From: Lachnospiraceae bacterium UBA1066
Lineage (GTDB): Bacteria; Bacillota; Clostridia; Lachnospirales; Lachnospiraceae
Length of the DNA stretch: 14,064 bases
Direction: 5' to 3'
NCBI GenBank assembly: GCA_002316215.1
Contig: DCDB01000149.1
Span: 1-14,064, forward strand
A program made the position numbers and the translations under genes. The notes beneath the pieces were generated by a model, which did no database searches, was not told where the DNA came from, and saw nothing but the letters and a program-made list of their open reading frames with translations. Below are positions 1 through 7,447 of this stretch, one piece after another; positions within the stretch are counted from its first letter, which is position 1; each line of letters starts with the position of its first letter.

Positions 1-20
1 GGATCTCCCACGCTCCGGAC

Positions 21-58
21 TACCCGTAAAAACTTGATTTCTTTTTCGCTTACGGGTA
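21..58. repeat. Inverted repeat downstream of the radical SAM gene
   Basis: A perfect 9-bp inverted repeat, TACCCGTAA at 21-29 and TTACGGGTA at 50-58, is separated by 20 bases. It lies just past the 3' end of the minus-strand radical SAM gene and could form a stem-loop in its transcript. There is no run of T after the stem on the minus strand, so it is not a convincing intrinsic terminator. Its role is unknown. Confidence 0.4.
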
Positions 59-100
59 AAACGGCCTCATGTCGGCGCTCCAGCGAAGTGCCGCCCGCTT

Positions 101-1237
101 TTAAAGCCCTTCCATGCCAAAGGGCGGGATGAAACTTTCTTTTGCTGTCCCGCCTTCCTGGATATAAGCATTTTCTATGCCGATGGAAAGTGCATAATCA
201 ACGACTTTTTCATATTCCCGTTTCGTCAGCCGCCGCGCAAGCTCCGGGTACTGTTCCCCGATTCCCGGCATCGGCGTATATTGGTTCATAATGCTGATAT
301 AGATGTCATTTCCGTAGGTATCATGAAGATATCTTAAGATTTTCTTCGAATCTTCCGTGTGGCCGGGCAGAATCATATGCCGGACAATCGTCCCGCGCGT
401 CATCATCCCTCGGCTGTCAAAAACAGGCCTTCCCGAAAGTAGAACCATTTCCGCAATCGCCACCGAGGCTGTCTTAAAATAGTCCGGTGCCATTGAGTAG
501 CGGTTCGAAACCGCCGGATCATAGTATTTAAGATCCGGAAGGAAAATGTCGACCGTGCCCTTCATCATTCGGATTGTCTCCGGATTCTCATAGCTTCCGG
601 TATTATAGACCACAGGAATCCGAAGCCGCATCTCTTTTTGAGCGGTAACATTCCTCTCTGTGCCCAAATCTTCTGCTGCACTCAACGCGCTTTCCGCCTG
701 ACTAGAACTTTCCGCTGTATTCAACGCGCTTTCCGCCTGACTGAGACTTTCCGCTGTATTCAACGCGCTTTCCGCCTGACTGAGACTTTCCGCTGTATCC
801 GACGCGTTTTCCGCCCTGTCAAGACCTTCCTCTGCACCCGGCACACGCATTTCCGGGAAATCCCCGAGGCGTGCAATCCGGACGGCCTCGACGATCTGGG
901 GCACATAGTGCGTCGGCGTCACAAGATTGATATTGTTGGCTCCTTTATCCTGCAGCTCAAGGAGAATCCGGGCCAGACGTTCAACCGTGATGATTTTTCC
1001 CTTCCTGCCGAGGGCGATATCCCTGTTCTGGCAGAAAACGCAGCCCAGAGGACAGCCTGAAAAAAAGACGGCACCCGAGCCCTCTTTTCCTGAAATGCAT
1101 GGTTCCTCCCACATATGAAGGGCAGCCCGTGCAGCCATGACATCATCCGTCATTCCGCAGCGACCTGCCCTTTTATCATTTCGCATGGCATCGCAATTAC
1201 GCGCACAAAGCCTGCAGTGATTCAATTCCTTGAACAT
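101..1237 (-). CDS. PflX-type radical SAM protein (COG1313) with a repeat-encoded insert
   Basis: This is a cytoplasmic radical SAM iron-sulfur protein of the PflX family, related to pyruvate formate-lyase activating enzymes; the substrate of the family is not settled. The radical SAM motif CxxxCxxC is at about residues 62-69 (GCPLGCVFCQN). An N-terminal cysteine cluster (residues 8, 11, 15, 27) and the family signature WEEPCISG...GSGAVFFSGC precede it. The C-terminal part keeps family-like segments such as VVYNTGSYE, FLPDLKYYD and MNQYTP. Residues of about 126-202 are an Ala/Ser/Glu-rich insert made by a 39-bp tandem repeat between two conserved core segments, which is unusual. I chose ATG at 1237. 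An in-frame TTG at 1255 would add six residues. Neither start has a strong ribosome binding site. The gene follows murA after a 384-bp gap filled mostly by a 9-10 bp repeat array. Confidence 0.9.
   Translation of the reverse strand: MFKELNHCRLCARNCDAMRNDKRAGRCGMTDDVMAARAALHMWEEPCISGKEGSGAVFFSGCPLGCVFCQNRDIALGRKGKIITVERLARILLELQDKGANNINLVTPTHYVPQIVEAVRIARLGDFPEMRVPGAEEGLDRAENASDTAESLSQAESALNTAESLSQAESALNTAESSSQAESALSAAEDLGTERNVTAQKEMRLRIPVVYNTGSYENPETIRMMKGTVDIFLPDLKYYDPAVSNRYSMAPDYFKTASVAIAEMVLLSGRPVFDSRGMMTRGTIVRHMILPGHTEDSKKILRYLHDTYGNDIYISIMNQYTPMPGIGEQYPELARRLTKREYEKVVDYALSIGIENAYIQEGGTAKESFIPPFGMEGL
669..824 (-). repeat. 39-bp in-frame tandem repeat inside the radical SAM gene
   Basis: Four 39-bp units begin at 669, 708, 747 and 786. 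Units 708-746 and 747-785 are identical; the outer two are diverged. Because 39 is a multiple of three the reading frame survives, giving a 13-residue peptide repeat (about ESLSQAESALNTA). The whole inserted segment, including diverged flanks, spans about 632-862. The peptide is predicted helical and acidic and has no recognisable domain. Confidence 0.9.
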
Positions 1238-1302
1238 ATTACCAACCAATCCCAACCGTAGTACAATTTAGCAGGCTGGATTCTTCTTCGATTTTTCCAA
1301 AC

Positions 1303-1580
1303 TTTCCTGGTTTTCCAAGCTTCCCAGGTTTTCCTGGTTTTCCCAAGTTTTCCTGGTTTTCCCAGGTTTTCCCTGGTTTCCCTGGTTTCCCTGGTTTTCC
1401 TGGTTTTCCTGGTTTTCCTGGTTTTCCTGGTTTTCCTGGTTTTCCCAAGTTTTCCTGGTTTTCCCAGGTTTTCCCAGGTTTTCCTGGTTTTCCTGGTTTT
1501 CCCAGGTTTTCCCAGGTTTTCCCAAGTTTTCCCAGGTTTTCCCAGGTTTTCCTGGTTTTCCTGGTTTCCCAGCTTTTCCC
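1303..1580. repeat. 9-10 bp CCWGG-rich minisatellite between murA and the radical SAM gene
   Basis: The gap between the two genes is filled with tandem variants of TTTTCCTGG (9 bp) and TTTTCCCAGG (10 bp), with a few TTTTCCCAAG units. By hand count there are about 24 CCWGG pentamers at roughly one per helical turn. On the minus strand, the direction of the genes, units read CCAGGAAAA and CCTGGGAAAA. CCTGG and CCAGG are reverse complements, so neighbouring units of opposite type can pair as 5-bp stems with 4-5 base A-rich loops. Mixed 9 and 10 bp units break any single reading frame, so I treat it as noncoding. Confidence 0.95.
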
Positions 1581-1621
1581 AGCTTTTTCCGCCTTCCCCG
1601 ACAAGCCGGCGCCTGCACGAA

Positions 1622-2914
1622 TCAGCCGATTCTCAGCTCGAATTTATCAATTTCCCTCTCCGAAGTGACCCTCTCAATTTCCGCGCCGAGGCCTCTGAGT
1701 TTACCCTCGAAATCTTCATACCCTCTCTGGATATAAACGATATCGTCGATGACCGTAAATCCGTCTGCTTCGAGACCTGCGATGACAAGCGCAGCGCCGG
1801 CGCGAAGATCCGGCGAGGAAATGCGCGCGCCCGTGAAATTCGGTACGCCGTCGATAATCGCCGTATTGCCTTCCACCTTGATGTTCGCGCCCATGCGCGT
1901 CAATTCGTCAACATATTTAAACCGGTTTTCGAAAATGCTTTCCGTTACGATGGACGTCCCGGCCGCCAGCGCCAGCACGACGCTCATCTGCGGCTGCATA
2001 TCCGTCGGGAATCCGGGATACGGCTGTGTCTTCACGTGCGTCCGGTTCAGCCGCTTTGCCGCAACGACGCGGACGGAATCATCCGATTCCTCCACCTCGC
2101 AGCCGATTTCCAGAAGCTTTGCCGTAATAGCCTCGAGATGCTTCGGAATGACATTTTTAATAATAACGTCGCCCTTCGTCGCAGCTGCGGCCATCATATA
2201 AGTTCCGGCCTCAATCATGTCGGGCACGATCATATAGTTGCATCCGTGAAATGAAGAAACACCTTTGATACGGATGACGTCGGTTCCCGCGCCCTTAATA
2301 TCCGCACCCATGCTGTTTAAGAAATTTGCCACATCAACGACATGCGGCTCTTTCGCAGCATTTTCAATAATCGTGCGTCCCTGCGCCCGCGAAGCCGCCA
2401 TCATGATGTTAATGGTTGCACCGACGGAAACGATATCCATGAAAATATGGGCGCCGACCATATGATCGCACTTGGCGATAATCGTCCCGTGTTCAATGGA
2501 AACCTGCGCACCGATAGCACGGAAACCTTTTAAATGCTGATCAATCGGACGGCTGCCGATATTGCATCCGCCCGGAAGCGGCACTTCGGCATTGTTATAC
2601 TTTCCGAGAAGTGCGCCGAGAAGATAATACGACGCACGTATTTTCTTAATGCATTCATATTCAACCGAACAATCCTGAATTGTGGAACCGTTGATCTTAA
2701 CTGTATGGCGGTCGATACGGTCGACACGCGCACCGATTCCCTCAATAGCTTCAAGAAGTACATTTATATCATTAACGTCCGGTAAATTTTCCAGAGTTAC
2801 GACTTCATCCGTCATGATAGCGGCGGAAATAATAGGAAGCGCTGCATTCTTAGCGCCTGCAATCTCAACTTCCCCCACAAGTGGAATTCCGCCTTTTATG
2901 ACATATTGCTCCAT
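1622..2914 (-). CDS. murA: UDP-N-acetylglucosamine 1-carboxyvinyltransferase (MurA)
   Basis: MurA transfers the enolpyruvyl group of PEP to UDP-GlcNAc, the first committed step of peptidoglycan synthesis, in the cytoplasm. The 430-residue product is of normal family length. It has the N-terminal motif GAKNAALPI with the conserved Lys22, and the active-site loop PLPGGCNIGSRPIDQH with the catalytic Cys at 117 that fosfomycin alkylates in this family. Later signatures include YPGFPTDMQPQM and the C-terminal DLRAGAALVIAGL. The start is the ATG at 2914, preceded on the minus strand by GAAGAGGGCAGG; a longer in-frame start at 2959 would add 15 atypical residues. Firmicutes often carry two MurA paralogues, and I cannot tell which this is. 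A promoter candidate lies at 2981-3009. Confidence 0.97.
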   Translation of the reverse strand: MEQYVIKGGIPLVGEVEIAGAKNAALPIISAAIMTDEVVTLENLPDVNDINVLLEAIEGIGARVDRIDRHTVKINGSTIQDCSVEYECIKKIRASYYLLGALLGKYNNAEVPLPGGCNIGSRPIDQHLKGFRAIGAQVSIEHGTIIAKCDHMVGAHIFMDIVSVGATINIMMAASRAQGRTIIENAAKEPHVVDVANFLNSMGADIKGAGTDVIRIKGVSSFHGCNYMIVPDMIEAGTYMMAAAATKGDVIIKNVIPKHLEAITAKLLEIGCEVEESDDSVRVVAAKRLNRTHVKTQPYPGFPTDMQPQMSVVLALAAGTSIVTESIFENRFKYVDELTRMGANIKVEGNTAIIDGVPNFTGARISSPDLRAGAALVIAGLEADGFTVIDDIVYIQRGYEDFEGKLRGLGAEIERVTSEREIDKFELRIG

Positions 2915-2980
2915 ACGCGACCTGCCCTCTTCTTTTTTACCCCAGACTGTTTTCCCCAATAACCCGAAGGTATCGTGCTT

Positions 2981-3009
2981 ATATTAACTTAAAATCACTT
3001 TTTTGTAAA
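2981..3009 (-). promoter_or_regulatory. Candidate sigma-A promoter of murA
   Basis: On the minus strand TTTACA (3004-3009) is followed after 17 bases by TAATAT (2981-2986). This would start transcription about 60 bases before the murA ATG. The match is good for a sigma-70 type promoter and sits in the AT-rich gap between the kinase gene and murA. Confidence 0.6.
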
Positions 3010-3060
3010 TATTTATCGGGATTTCTGAGCAAGTGTGAAAAATCGCTCACAAACCGTCAG

Positions 3061-3558
3061 TTATCGACGAATTTCATCCAGAATATTCTGTAAGGTTGCT
3101 TCCTGATTCCAGTTTATTTCTTCAATAGTGTAATCTGCATACTTCTCATAAAGCGGAATCCGCTCCTGATAAATGCTATAAAGCGTCTGTCCTGCCTTGA
3201 GGACAACGCCTCTTTTGCGGAAATTCCTGCTCAGCCGGAGTTTCATTTCCTCAAACGGGATCTTAAGATAAATGACTTTCCCGCCATTTTTATAATTTTC
3301 CATGGCCTCCCGGCCCAGGACTGCGCTGCCTCCGGTGGCAATCACCGCCCGCTCCGCGTGTATCCCGGCACCGATTTCATTTTCAATGGCAATGAAACCA
3401 TCCGGTCCTTCCTCATTTATAATCTCAGAAAGAAGCCGTCTTTCCTGTTTCTGGATAACAAGATCCGCATCTATGAAGTCATACCCGAGATATTTTGCCA
3501 GCAATACGCCGATGGTGCTTTTCCCCGATCCCGGAAGCCCTGTTAAGATGTAATTCAC
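3061..3558 (-). CDS. Shikimate-kinase-like P-loop kinase
   Basis: This is a small P-loop kinase of the shikimate kinase family; the canonical reaction is ATP-dependent phosphorylation of shikimate at the 3-hydroxyl. The 165 residues include Walker A GLPGSGKST (7-15), an acidic DAD motif (30-32, matching the substrate-binding Asp of AroK), ATGGSAV (74-80) and a lid-like segment RNFRKRGVVLKAGQT. Two expected substrate-site residues differ: the Arg normally after Phe in the FR..E segment is Ile (residue 56), and the third Gly of the GGG motif is Ser (78). The usual lid RPLL is also replaced by RGVVL. It may therefore be a shikimate kinase with an unusual site or a kinase for another small molecule. 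The start is GTG at 3558 with GAAGGGG nine bases upstream. murA follows 146 bp downstream. Confidence 0.8.
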   Translation of the reverse strand: MNYILTGLPGSGKSTIGVLLAKYLGYDFIDADLVIQKQERRLLSEIINEEGPDGFIAIENEIGAGIHAERAVIATGGSAVLGREAMENYKNGGKVIYLKIPFEEMKLRLSRNFRKRGVVLKAGQTLYSIYQERIPLYEKYADYTIEEINWNQEATLQNILDEIRR

Positions 3559-3608
3559 TTTCCGCTGCCCCTTCTATACTTAGTTTACGCTCCGCTGCCT
3601 GTCCCTGC

Positions 3609-3771
3609 CTTAATTACTTTTCACTGCCTTTTTTGCTTTAATTTTCCCGCTGTCTGTCTTTTCCTTAATTACTTTCACTGTCTTTTTACTTTAATTTCTT
3701 CCGCTGTCAGTCGCTGCCTTAATTACTTTCCACTGCCATTTTTGCTTTTATTTTTCTTCCTGCTGCCGCTC
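3609..3771. repeat. ~54-bp intergenic tandem repeat
   Basis: Three copies of an imperfect 54-55 bp unit begin with CTTAATTACTTT at 3609, 3664 and 3718. The plus strand is strongly pyrimidine-rich (about three quarters by hand count of the middle unit). Within each unit a CACTG-type block and a CCGCTGTC-type block recur. The array fills the gap between the flavin reductase stop and the kinase start, and part of the kinase's GGGGCAGCGGAAA leader resembles the repeat. No gene is seen here. Confidence 0.85.
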
Positions 3772-4371
3772 TTACGCTTTATTTTTCCTGCCCTGCGGTT
3801 CTTTCCCATTCTTTTTTTCAACGCTGTAGCCGAATTTTCCGATATATTTGCCTACGGCACGGTACTCGCCGTGTACATAAACAAGCGGCTTTGCCAGGCT
3901 GAAATTAAACTTGTCCCTGCCGTCCATATACCGGTCGTCCACATGAACCGCCAGAACCTTCGCAAGAAAAATTGTATGGGAGCCCAGATCGCGCGTCTTC
4001 GTGACGCTGCATTCCAGATTGACCGGAGAGGCCGAAAGCATCGGACAGCTGATATGGGCTGCCGGCTCCGTCTTAAGATGTGCCGTTTCAAATTTATTTT
4101 CGTCACGGCCGCTCTTTATGCCGCAGTAATCCGTTGCAAATGCCAGGGACTCCGTCGTTATGTTAATCACGAATACCCCTGTTTCTTTAATATATTCATA
4201 TGTCAGCCGTGAAGGGCGCACGGAAATGCTGACCATCGGCGGATCGGACGAAACCGTCCGTGTCCACGCAATCGTACAGACATCTTCATCGCCCTTTTTA
4301 TTTCTTGAAGTCACAAGAACCGCCGGCAGCGGATAAAGCATATTTCCGGGTTTCCATTCTTTCTTTGCCAT
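3772..4371 (-). CDS. Flavin reductase-like FMN-binding protein (flavoredoxin type)
   Basis: This 199-residue protein belongs to the flavin reductase-like split-barrel family (COG1853), which binds FMN and acts as a flavoredoxin or NAD(P)H:flavin oxidoreductase in the cytoplasm. Typical segments are MLYPLPAVLVTS (about 11-22), TIAWTRTVSSDPPMVSISVRPSRLTYEYI with the SSDPP motif, FVINITTE and a C-terminal LVYVHGEYRAVGKYIGKFGYSVEK. The start is ATG at 4371, directly preceded by a strong GGAGG with four to five bases spacing. The frame stays open further upstream through the 38/76-bp repeat, but those residues are repeat translation and not part of the domain. The electron partner is not evident from the neighbours. 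Confidence 0.92.
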   Translation of the reverse strand: MAKKEWKPGNMLYPLPAVLVTSRNKKGDEDVCTIAWTRTVSSDPPMVSISVRPSRLTYEYIKETGVFVINITTESLAFATDYCGIKSGRDENKFETAHLKTEPAAHISCPMLSASPVNLECSVTKTRDLGSHTIFLAKVLAVHVDDRYMDGRDKFNFSLAKPLVYVHGEYRAVGKYIGKFGYSVEKKNGKEPQGRKNKA

Positions 4372-4390
4372 TTTACCTCCGTAACATACG

Positions 4391-4630
4391 CCTGTGCAGG
4401 CCTTTTCTGTCTTCGCATCCTTCTGCTGTCCCGACAGGCCTTTACTGTCTTCGCACCCTCTGCTGCCCTGTGCAGGCCTTTTCTGTCTTCGCATCCTTCT
4501 GCTTCCCGACAGGCCTTTACTGTCTTCGCACCCTCTGCTGTCCTGTGCAGGCCTTTTCTGTCTTCGCATCCTTCTGCTGTCCCGACAGGCCTTTACTGTC
4601 TTCGCACCCTCTGCTTCCCTGTGCAGACCC
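4391..4630. repeat. 38/76-bp composite tandem repeat
   Basis: A 75-76 bp unit beginning CCTGTGCAGG recurs at 4391, 4467, 4542 and, partly, 4618. Each unit is two diverged 38-bp half-units beginning GGCCTTT (4399, 4437, 4475, 4512, 4550, 4588). The half-units share CTGTCTTCGCA and differ in their ends (CCCGACA versus CCTGTGCA). About 28 percent of plus-strand bases are purines by hand count. The array fills the gap between the pyrophosphatase stop and the flavin reductase ribosome binding site. The alternating higher-order structure implies a 38-bp duplication first, then amplification of the 76-bp pair. Confidence 0.93.
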
Positions 4631-4637
4631 CTGTTAT

Positions 4638-6287
4638 TTACGTCTGCTGCAGGCTTTGCATAAAGGCCGGGATCAGCTGTTTCTTCCGGGACACCACCTG
4701 CGGCAGCACGCAGCGGCCCTCCTTTACCTCTTTTGCAAAGCTCTCTTTCACGAGCGCTTCGCTTCCCTTTCCAAAGGAAAGCAGCATGGTATCTTCTGTC
4801 AGGATATTCGTCAGCATCAGGAAGACCATCTGGATCCCGTTCTTGCCGCATTCCATTTCCAGCTGAGGCTGCAGCTTATCCGCGATTTCCTCTAGCTCTT
4901 CGCTGTCCATGGAGCTGATCTGGCCGACGCCGAAAACTGTTTCTCCGAAAATGAACTTCTTGAAGTCCTGATGCAGAATCTCATCCGGTGTCTTATTTTT
5001 CAGATTGCTTCCGGCACGGAACATTTCCTTGGCGTATTCTTCAATATTGATACCGGCGATTTCCGCAAGATCCTCCGCAGACTGCCGGTCTCTTTTGGTG
5101 CAGGTCGGAGAACGGAACATCAGGGTATCGGAAATTATCGCCGAGCATAAAAGCCCCGCGATTACCGGCGGGATCCCGATGCTGTTCTCATGGAACATTT
5201 TCGTCAGGATCGTGGCCGTACAGCCGACCGGCTCGCCGCGGAAGAAAACAGGCTGAAGCGTTTCCACTGTCCCGATCCTGTGATGATCGATAATCTCCAG
5301 TATTTCCGCCTCCTCCAGGTTTTCGACAGCCTGGGATTTCTCCGTATGGTCAACCAGAATGACTTTTTTCTTGTTCATATTGATAAGACTGCGCCGGGAA
5401 ATCATCCCGAGATATTTGCCCTTGCGATCCAGTATGGGGAAATCATGGAACCGTACCTTTCCCATGGTTTCCTTAATATCGTCCACATAATCGTCTATGC
5501 GGAAAGTCAGAAGTTCTTCCCGCTTCATCAGGAACCTTGCCGGAATCGACTGGTTGATCAGACGGGCTACTGTGTACGTATCAAACTTCGTACAGATCAC
5601 CACGCAGCTCTTCTCTTCGGCAAGCCGGATCACCGCTTCTGAAGCATTTTCCGTCAGGCAAATGACAATACAGCTTGCGCCGCATTCAATCGCCTGAAGC
5701 TGGGAATCCTCCCGGTCGCTTAAGATAACGAGATCGTCCTTTTCCATAAAAGACGCCAGGTGTTCCGGCATCGCCGCTCCCACCAGCACTTTCCCTTTGG
5801 AAAAATAAGCATGCTCATTTCCAATGATGACGGTTCCGTTGATTGTCTCCGCAATATCGTAATATTTTGTTTTTGCTTCGGACATAATGGTTTTCGTGTA
5901 GGCATCCATATAATACCGCGCGATGTCGCCTACCGTCAGTATCCCCTGAAGCGTATTGTCTTTGTTCATGACCGGAAGTGTCACCGCTCCGCTTTCCTTC
6001 ATGTATTCCCATGCAATCCGGATCGTGATATCGTCAGGAGCTCCTTCCGTTTCCTCGATTTTCAGGTCGCTTACCTGGGTTCCCACATTCGGCATATAAT
6101 CGGGAGCATCCACGCCAAAGTGCCGGAGGACAAATTCGGTCTCCTCATTGATCTGGCCTGCACGCCTTGCCTTGTAACGGCTGGTGCCGCTCAGTCTGTT
6201 TTTTAGATAAGCATAAGAAATAGCCGAGCAAATTGAGTCTGTATCCGGATTTTTATGTCCGACGATAAAAACACTGTCCTCTCCCAT
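4638..6287 (-). CDS. Manganese-dependent inorganic pyrophosphatase with CBS and DRTGG domains
   Basis: This is a family II inorganic pyrophosphatase (DHH phosphoesterase superfamily) of the nucleotide-regulated CBS type; it hydrolyses pyrophosphate to phosphate in the cytoplasm. The 549 residues read: N-terminal DHH part with GHKNPDTDS (10-18) carrying metal ligands, CBS domain 1 (about 70-128), DRTGG domain (about 137-250), CBS domain 2 (about 255-303), then the rest of the DHH domain with VDHTE (312-316) and DHH (334-336), and a DHHA2 domain ending in the family SRKK motif (533-536). CBS-PPases of this type are inhibited by AMP/ADP and activated by diadenosine polyphosphates. The start ATG at 6287 follows GCAGGGAG at good spacing. 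It lies 99 bp after the GIY-YIG gene with no evident terminator, so cotranscription is possible. Confidence 0.95.
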   Translation of the reverse strand: MGEDSVFIVGHKNPDTDSICSAISYAYLKNRLSGTSRYKARRAGQINEETEFVLRHFGVDAPDYMPNVGTQVSDLKIEETEGAPDDITIRIAWEYMKESGAVTLPVMNKDNTLQGILTVGDIARYYMDAYTKTIMSEAKTKYYDIAETINGTVIIGNEHAYFSKGKVLVGAAMPEHLASFMEKDDLVILSDREDSQLQAIECGASCIVICLTENASEAVIRLAEEKSCVVICTKFDTYTVARLINQSIPARFLMKREELLTFRIDDYVDDIKETMGKVRFHDFPILDRKGKYLGMISRRSLINMNKKKVILVDHTEKSQAVENLEEAEILEIIDHHRIGTVETLQPVFFRGEPVGCTATILTKMFHENSIGIPPVIAGLLCSAIISDTLMFRSPTCTKRDRQSAEDLAEIAGINIEEYAKEMFRAGSNLKNKTPDEILHQDFKKFIFGETVFGVGQISSMDSEELEEIADKLQPQLEMECGKNGIQMVFLMLTNILTEDTMLLSFGKGSEALVKESFAKEVKEGRCVLPQVVSRKKQLIPAFMQSLQQT

Positions 6288-6345
6288 AATATCTCCCTGC
6301 CTTTTATAAAATGAATTTCTTTTCCGAATCTGTTTTTCCGGGTCT

Positions 6346-6371
6346 GATTTCCGATCCGGATTTCCGATCCC
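6346..6371. repeat. 13-bp direct duplication before the pyrophosphatase gene
   Basis: GATTTCCGATCC occurs twice in tandem with period 13 (6346-6358 and 6359-6371). It lies in the 99-bp gap between the GIY-YIG gene and the pyrophosphatase gene. It is a small repeat, listed because similar duplications recur in other gaps of the window. Confidence 0.7.
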
Positions 6372-6386
6372 GCTGCCCCGTTTCTC

Positions 6387-6680
6387 TCAAACGGACTTCT
6401 GCTGCCGCGATGAAAAAAAATTCTTCCGATCATCCCGGCCGCAGGCAAGCTCCAGCTTCTTCTTCCGGCTGAACCTCTTTATCGCGTATTCGCGGGACAT
6501 GGCTTCTTCCTTCGTTTCAAATGCCTCGAAGTAAAGGAGCGTGACCGGCCTGCGGCTTTTCGTATATTTTGCGCCTTTTCCCGCATTGTGCGCAAAAAGT
6601 CGTTTCTCAATATCATTCGTCCAGCCTGTATACAGCGTACCGTCCGCGCATTTCAGGATATAGGTATAATTCTGCTTCAT
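6387..6680 (-). CDS. GIY-YIG nuclease superfamily protein (UPF0213/YhbQ type)
   Basis: This 97-residue protein is a single-domain GIY-YIG protein of the UPF0213 type. The start MKQNYTYILKCADGTLYTGWTN gives the paired motif as YIL...LYTG (7-19), followed by the conserved Arg (27) in IEKRLFAHNAGKGAKYTKSRRP, and SREYAIKRFSRKKK near residues 62-74. Family members are small, predicted DNA-acting proteins of poorly defined role, possibly in repair. Its ATG overlaps the exonuclease III stop by four bases (ATGA at 6677-6680), so translation is probably coupled to it. The C-terminal Lys/Arg/Ser tail is ordinary. Confidence 0.92.
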   Translation of the reverse strand: MKQNYTYILKCADGTLYTGWTNDIEKRLFAHNAGKGAKYTKSRRPVTLLYFEAFETKEEAMSREYAIKRFSRKKKLELACGRDDRKNFFSSRQQKSV

Positions 6681-7447
6681 GCTTCCCGGCCGGCCGCAGC
6701 AATATCCAGTTCTACGGGGCAGTGGTCCGATCCATACACATCTGCCAGGATTTTTGCATCCTTAAGACACCCTTTAAGTGCTTCCGATACGATAAAATAG
6801 TCTATGCGCCATCCGGCATTATTTTCACGCGCATGAAAACGGTAAGACCACCAGGAATAGATTCCGGCTTCATCCGGATGAAAATAACGGAAGGTGTCCA
6901 CGAAGCCGCTCTTAAGAACCTCTGTCATCTTAGCGCGTTCCTCATCCGTAAATCCCGCATTCTTGCGGTTGGACTTCGGATTTTTTATGTCAATTTCCTC
7001 ATGCGCCACATTAAGATCCCCGCACCAGATCACCGGCTTCTTCTTTTCAAGCTCTTTCATGCAGCGAAGAAAATCATCTTCCCACTTCATACGGTAATCA
7101 AGACGCACAAGACCTTCCTGGGAATTCGGGGTATAAACATTTACCAGATAAAAATCAGGATATTCCAGCGCAATCACCCGTCCTTCATGATCATGCTCCG
7201 GAATTCCCAGGCCGTACATAACGGACAGGGGCTTCATTTTCGTAAAAACCGCCGTTCCGGAATAACCTTTTTTCTCGGCATAATTCCAGTACTGTTCATA
7301 CCCCTCAGGCTGAAATTCGATCTGGCCTGCCTGAAGCTTGGTTTCCTGAAGACAGACAATATCGGCATCACAGGAATCAAAAAATTCCGTGAAATTTTTC
7401 TTCATGACGGCCCGGAGACCGTTTACGTTCCATGAAATGAATTTCAC
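6677..7447 (-). CDS. exoA: Exodeoxyribonuclease III / AP endonuclease
   Basis: This is a DNA repair enzyme of the ExoIII family (xthA/exoA): an AP endonuclease with 3'-phosphodiesterase and exonuclease activity. The 256 residues carry the full motif set: WNVNGLRA (6-13), LQETK with metal-binding Glu35, VYTPNS (104-109), GDLNVAHEEID (143-153), NAGFTDEER (163-171), YSWWSYR, GWRIDYF (212-218) and the catalytic GSDHCPV (239-245). The start is a GTG (7445-7447) whose last bases form the TGA stop of the upstream membrane protein gene (GTGA overlap), and its own stop overlaps the next ATG. This places it in the middle of a coupled three-gene unit. The ribosome binding site is internal to the upstream gene. 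Confidence 0.96.
   Translation of the reverse strand: MKFISWNVNGLRAVMKKNFTEFFDSCDADIVCLQETKLQAGQIEFQPEGYEQYWNYAEKKGYSGTAVFTKMKPLSVMYGLGIPEHDHEGRVIALEYPDFYLVNVYTPNSQEGLVRLDYRMKWEDDFLRCMKELEKKKPVIWCGDLNVAHEEIDIKNPKSNRKNAGFTDEERAKMTEVLKSGFVDTFRYFHPDEAGIYSWWSYRFHARENNAGWRIDYFIVSEALKGCLKDAKILADVYGSDHCPVELDIAAAGREA

Noticed and set aside
1239..1604. Long minus-strand frame with collagen-like Gly-Lys-Pro repeats
   Set aside because: It is a translation of the 9-10 bp minisatellite. It starts at a TTG without a ribosome binding site, shifts register with each 10-bp unit, overlaps the radical SAM start, and a second overlapping frame is equally open.
3020..3060. Possible terminator between the kinase gene and murA (TGAGC...GCTCA)
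   Set aside because: The arms are only about five bases with an irregular loop and no T run on the minus strand.
4372..4851. N-terminal extension of the flavin reductase through the repeat array and into the pyrophosphatase gene
   Set aside because: The family start with GGAGG is at 4371. The upstream residues are repeat-derived and then antisense-frame sequence of the pyrophosphatase gene, with no domain.
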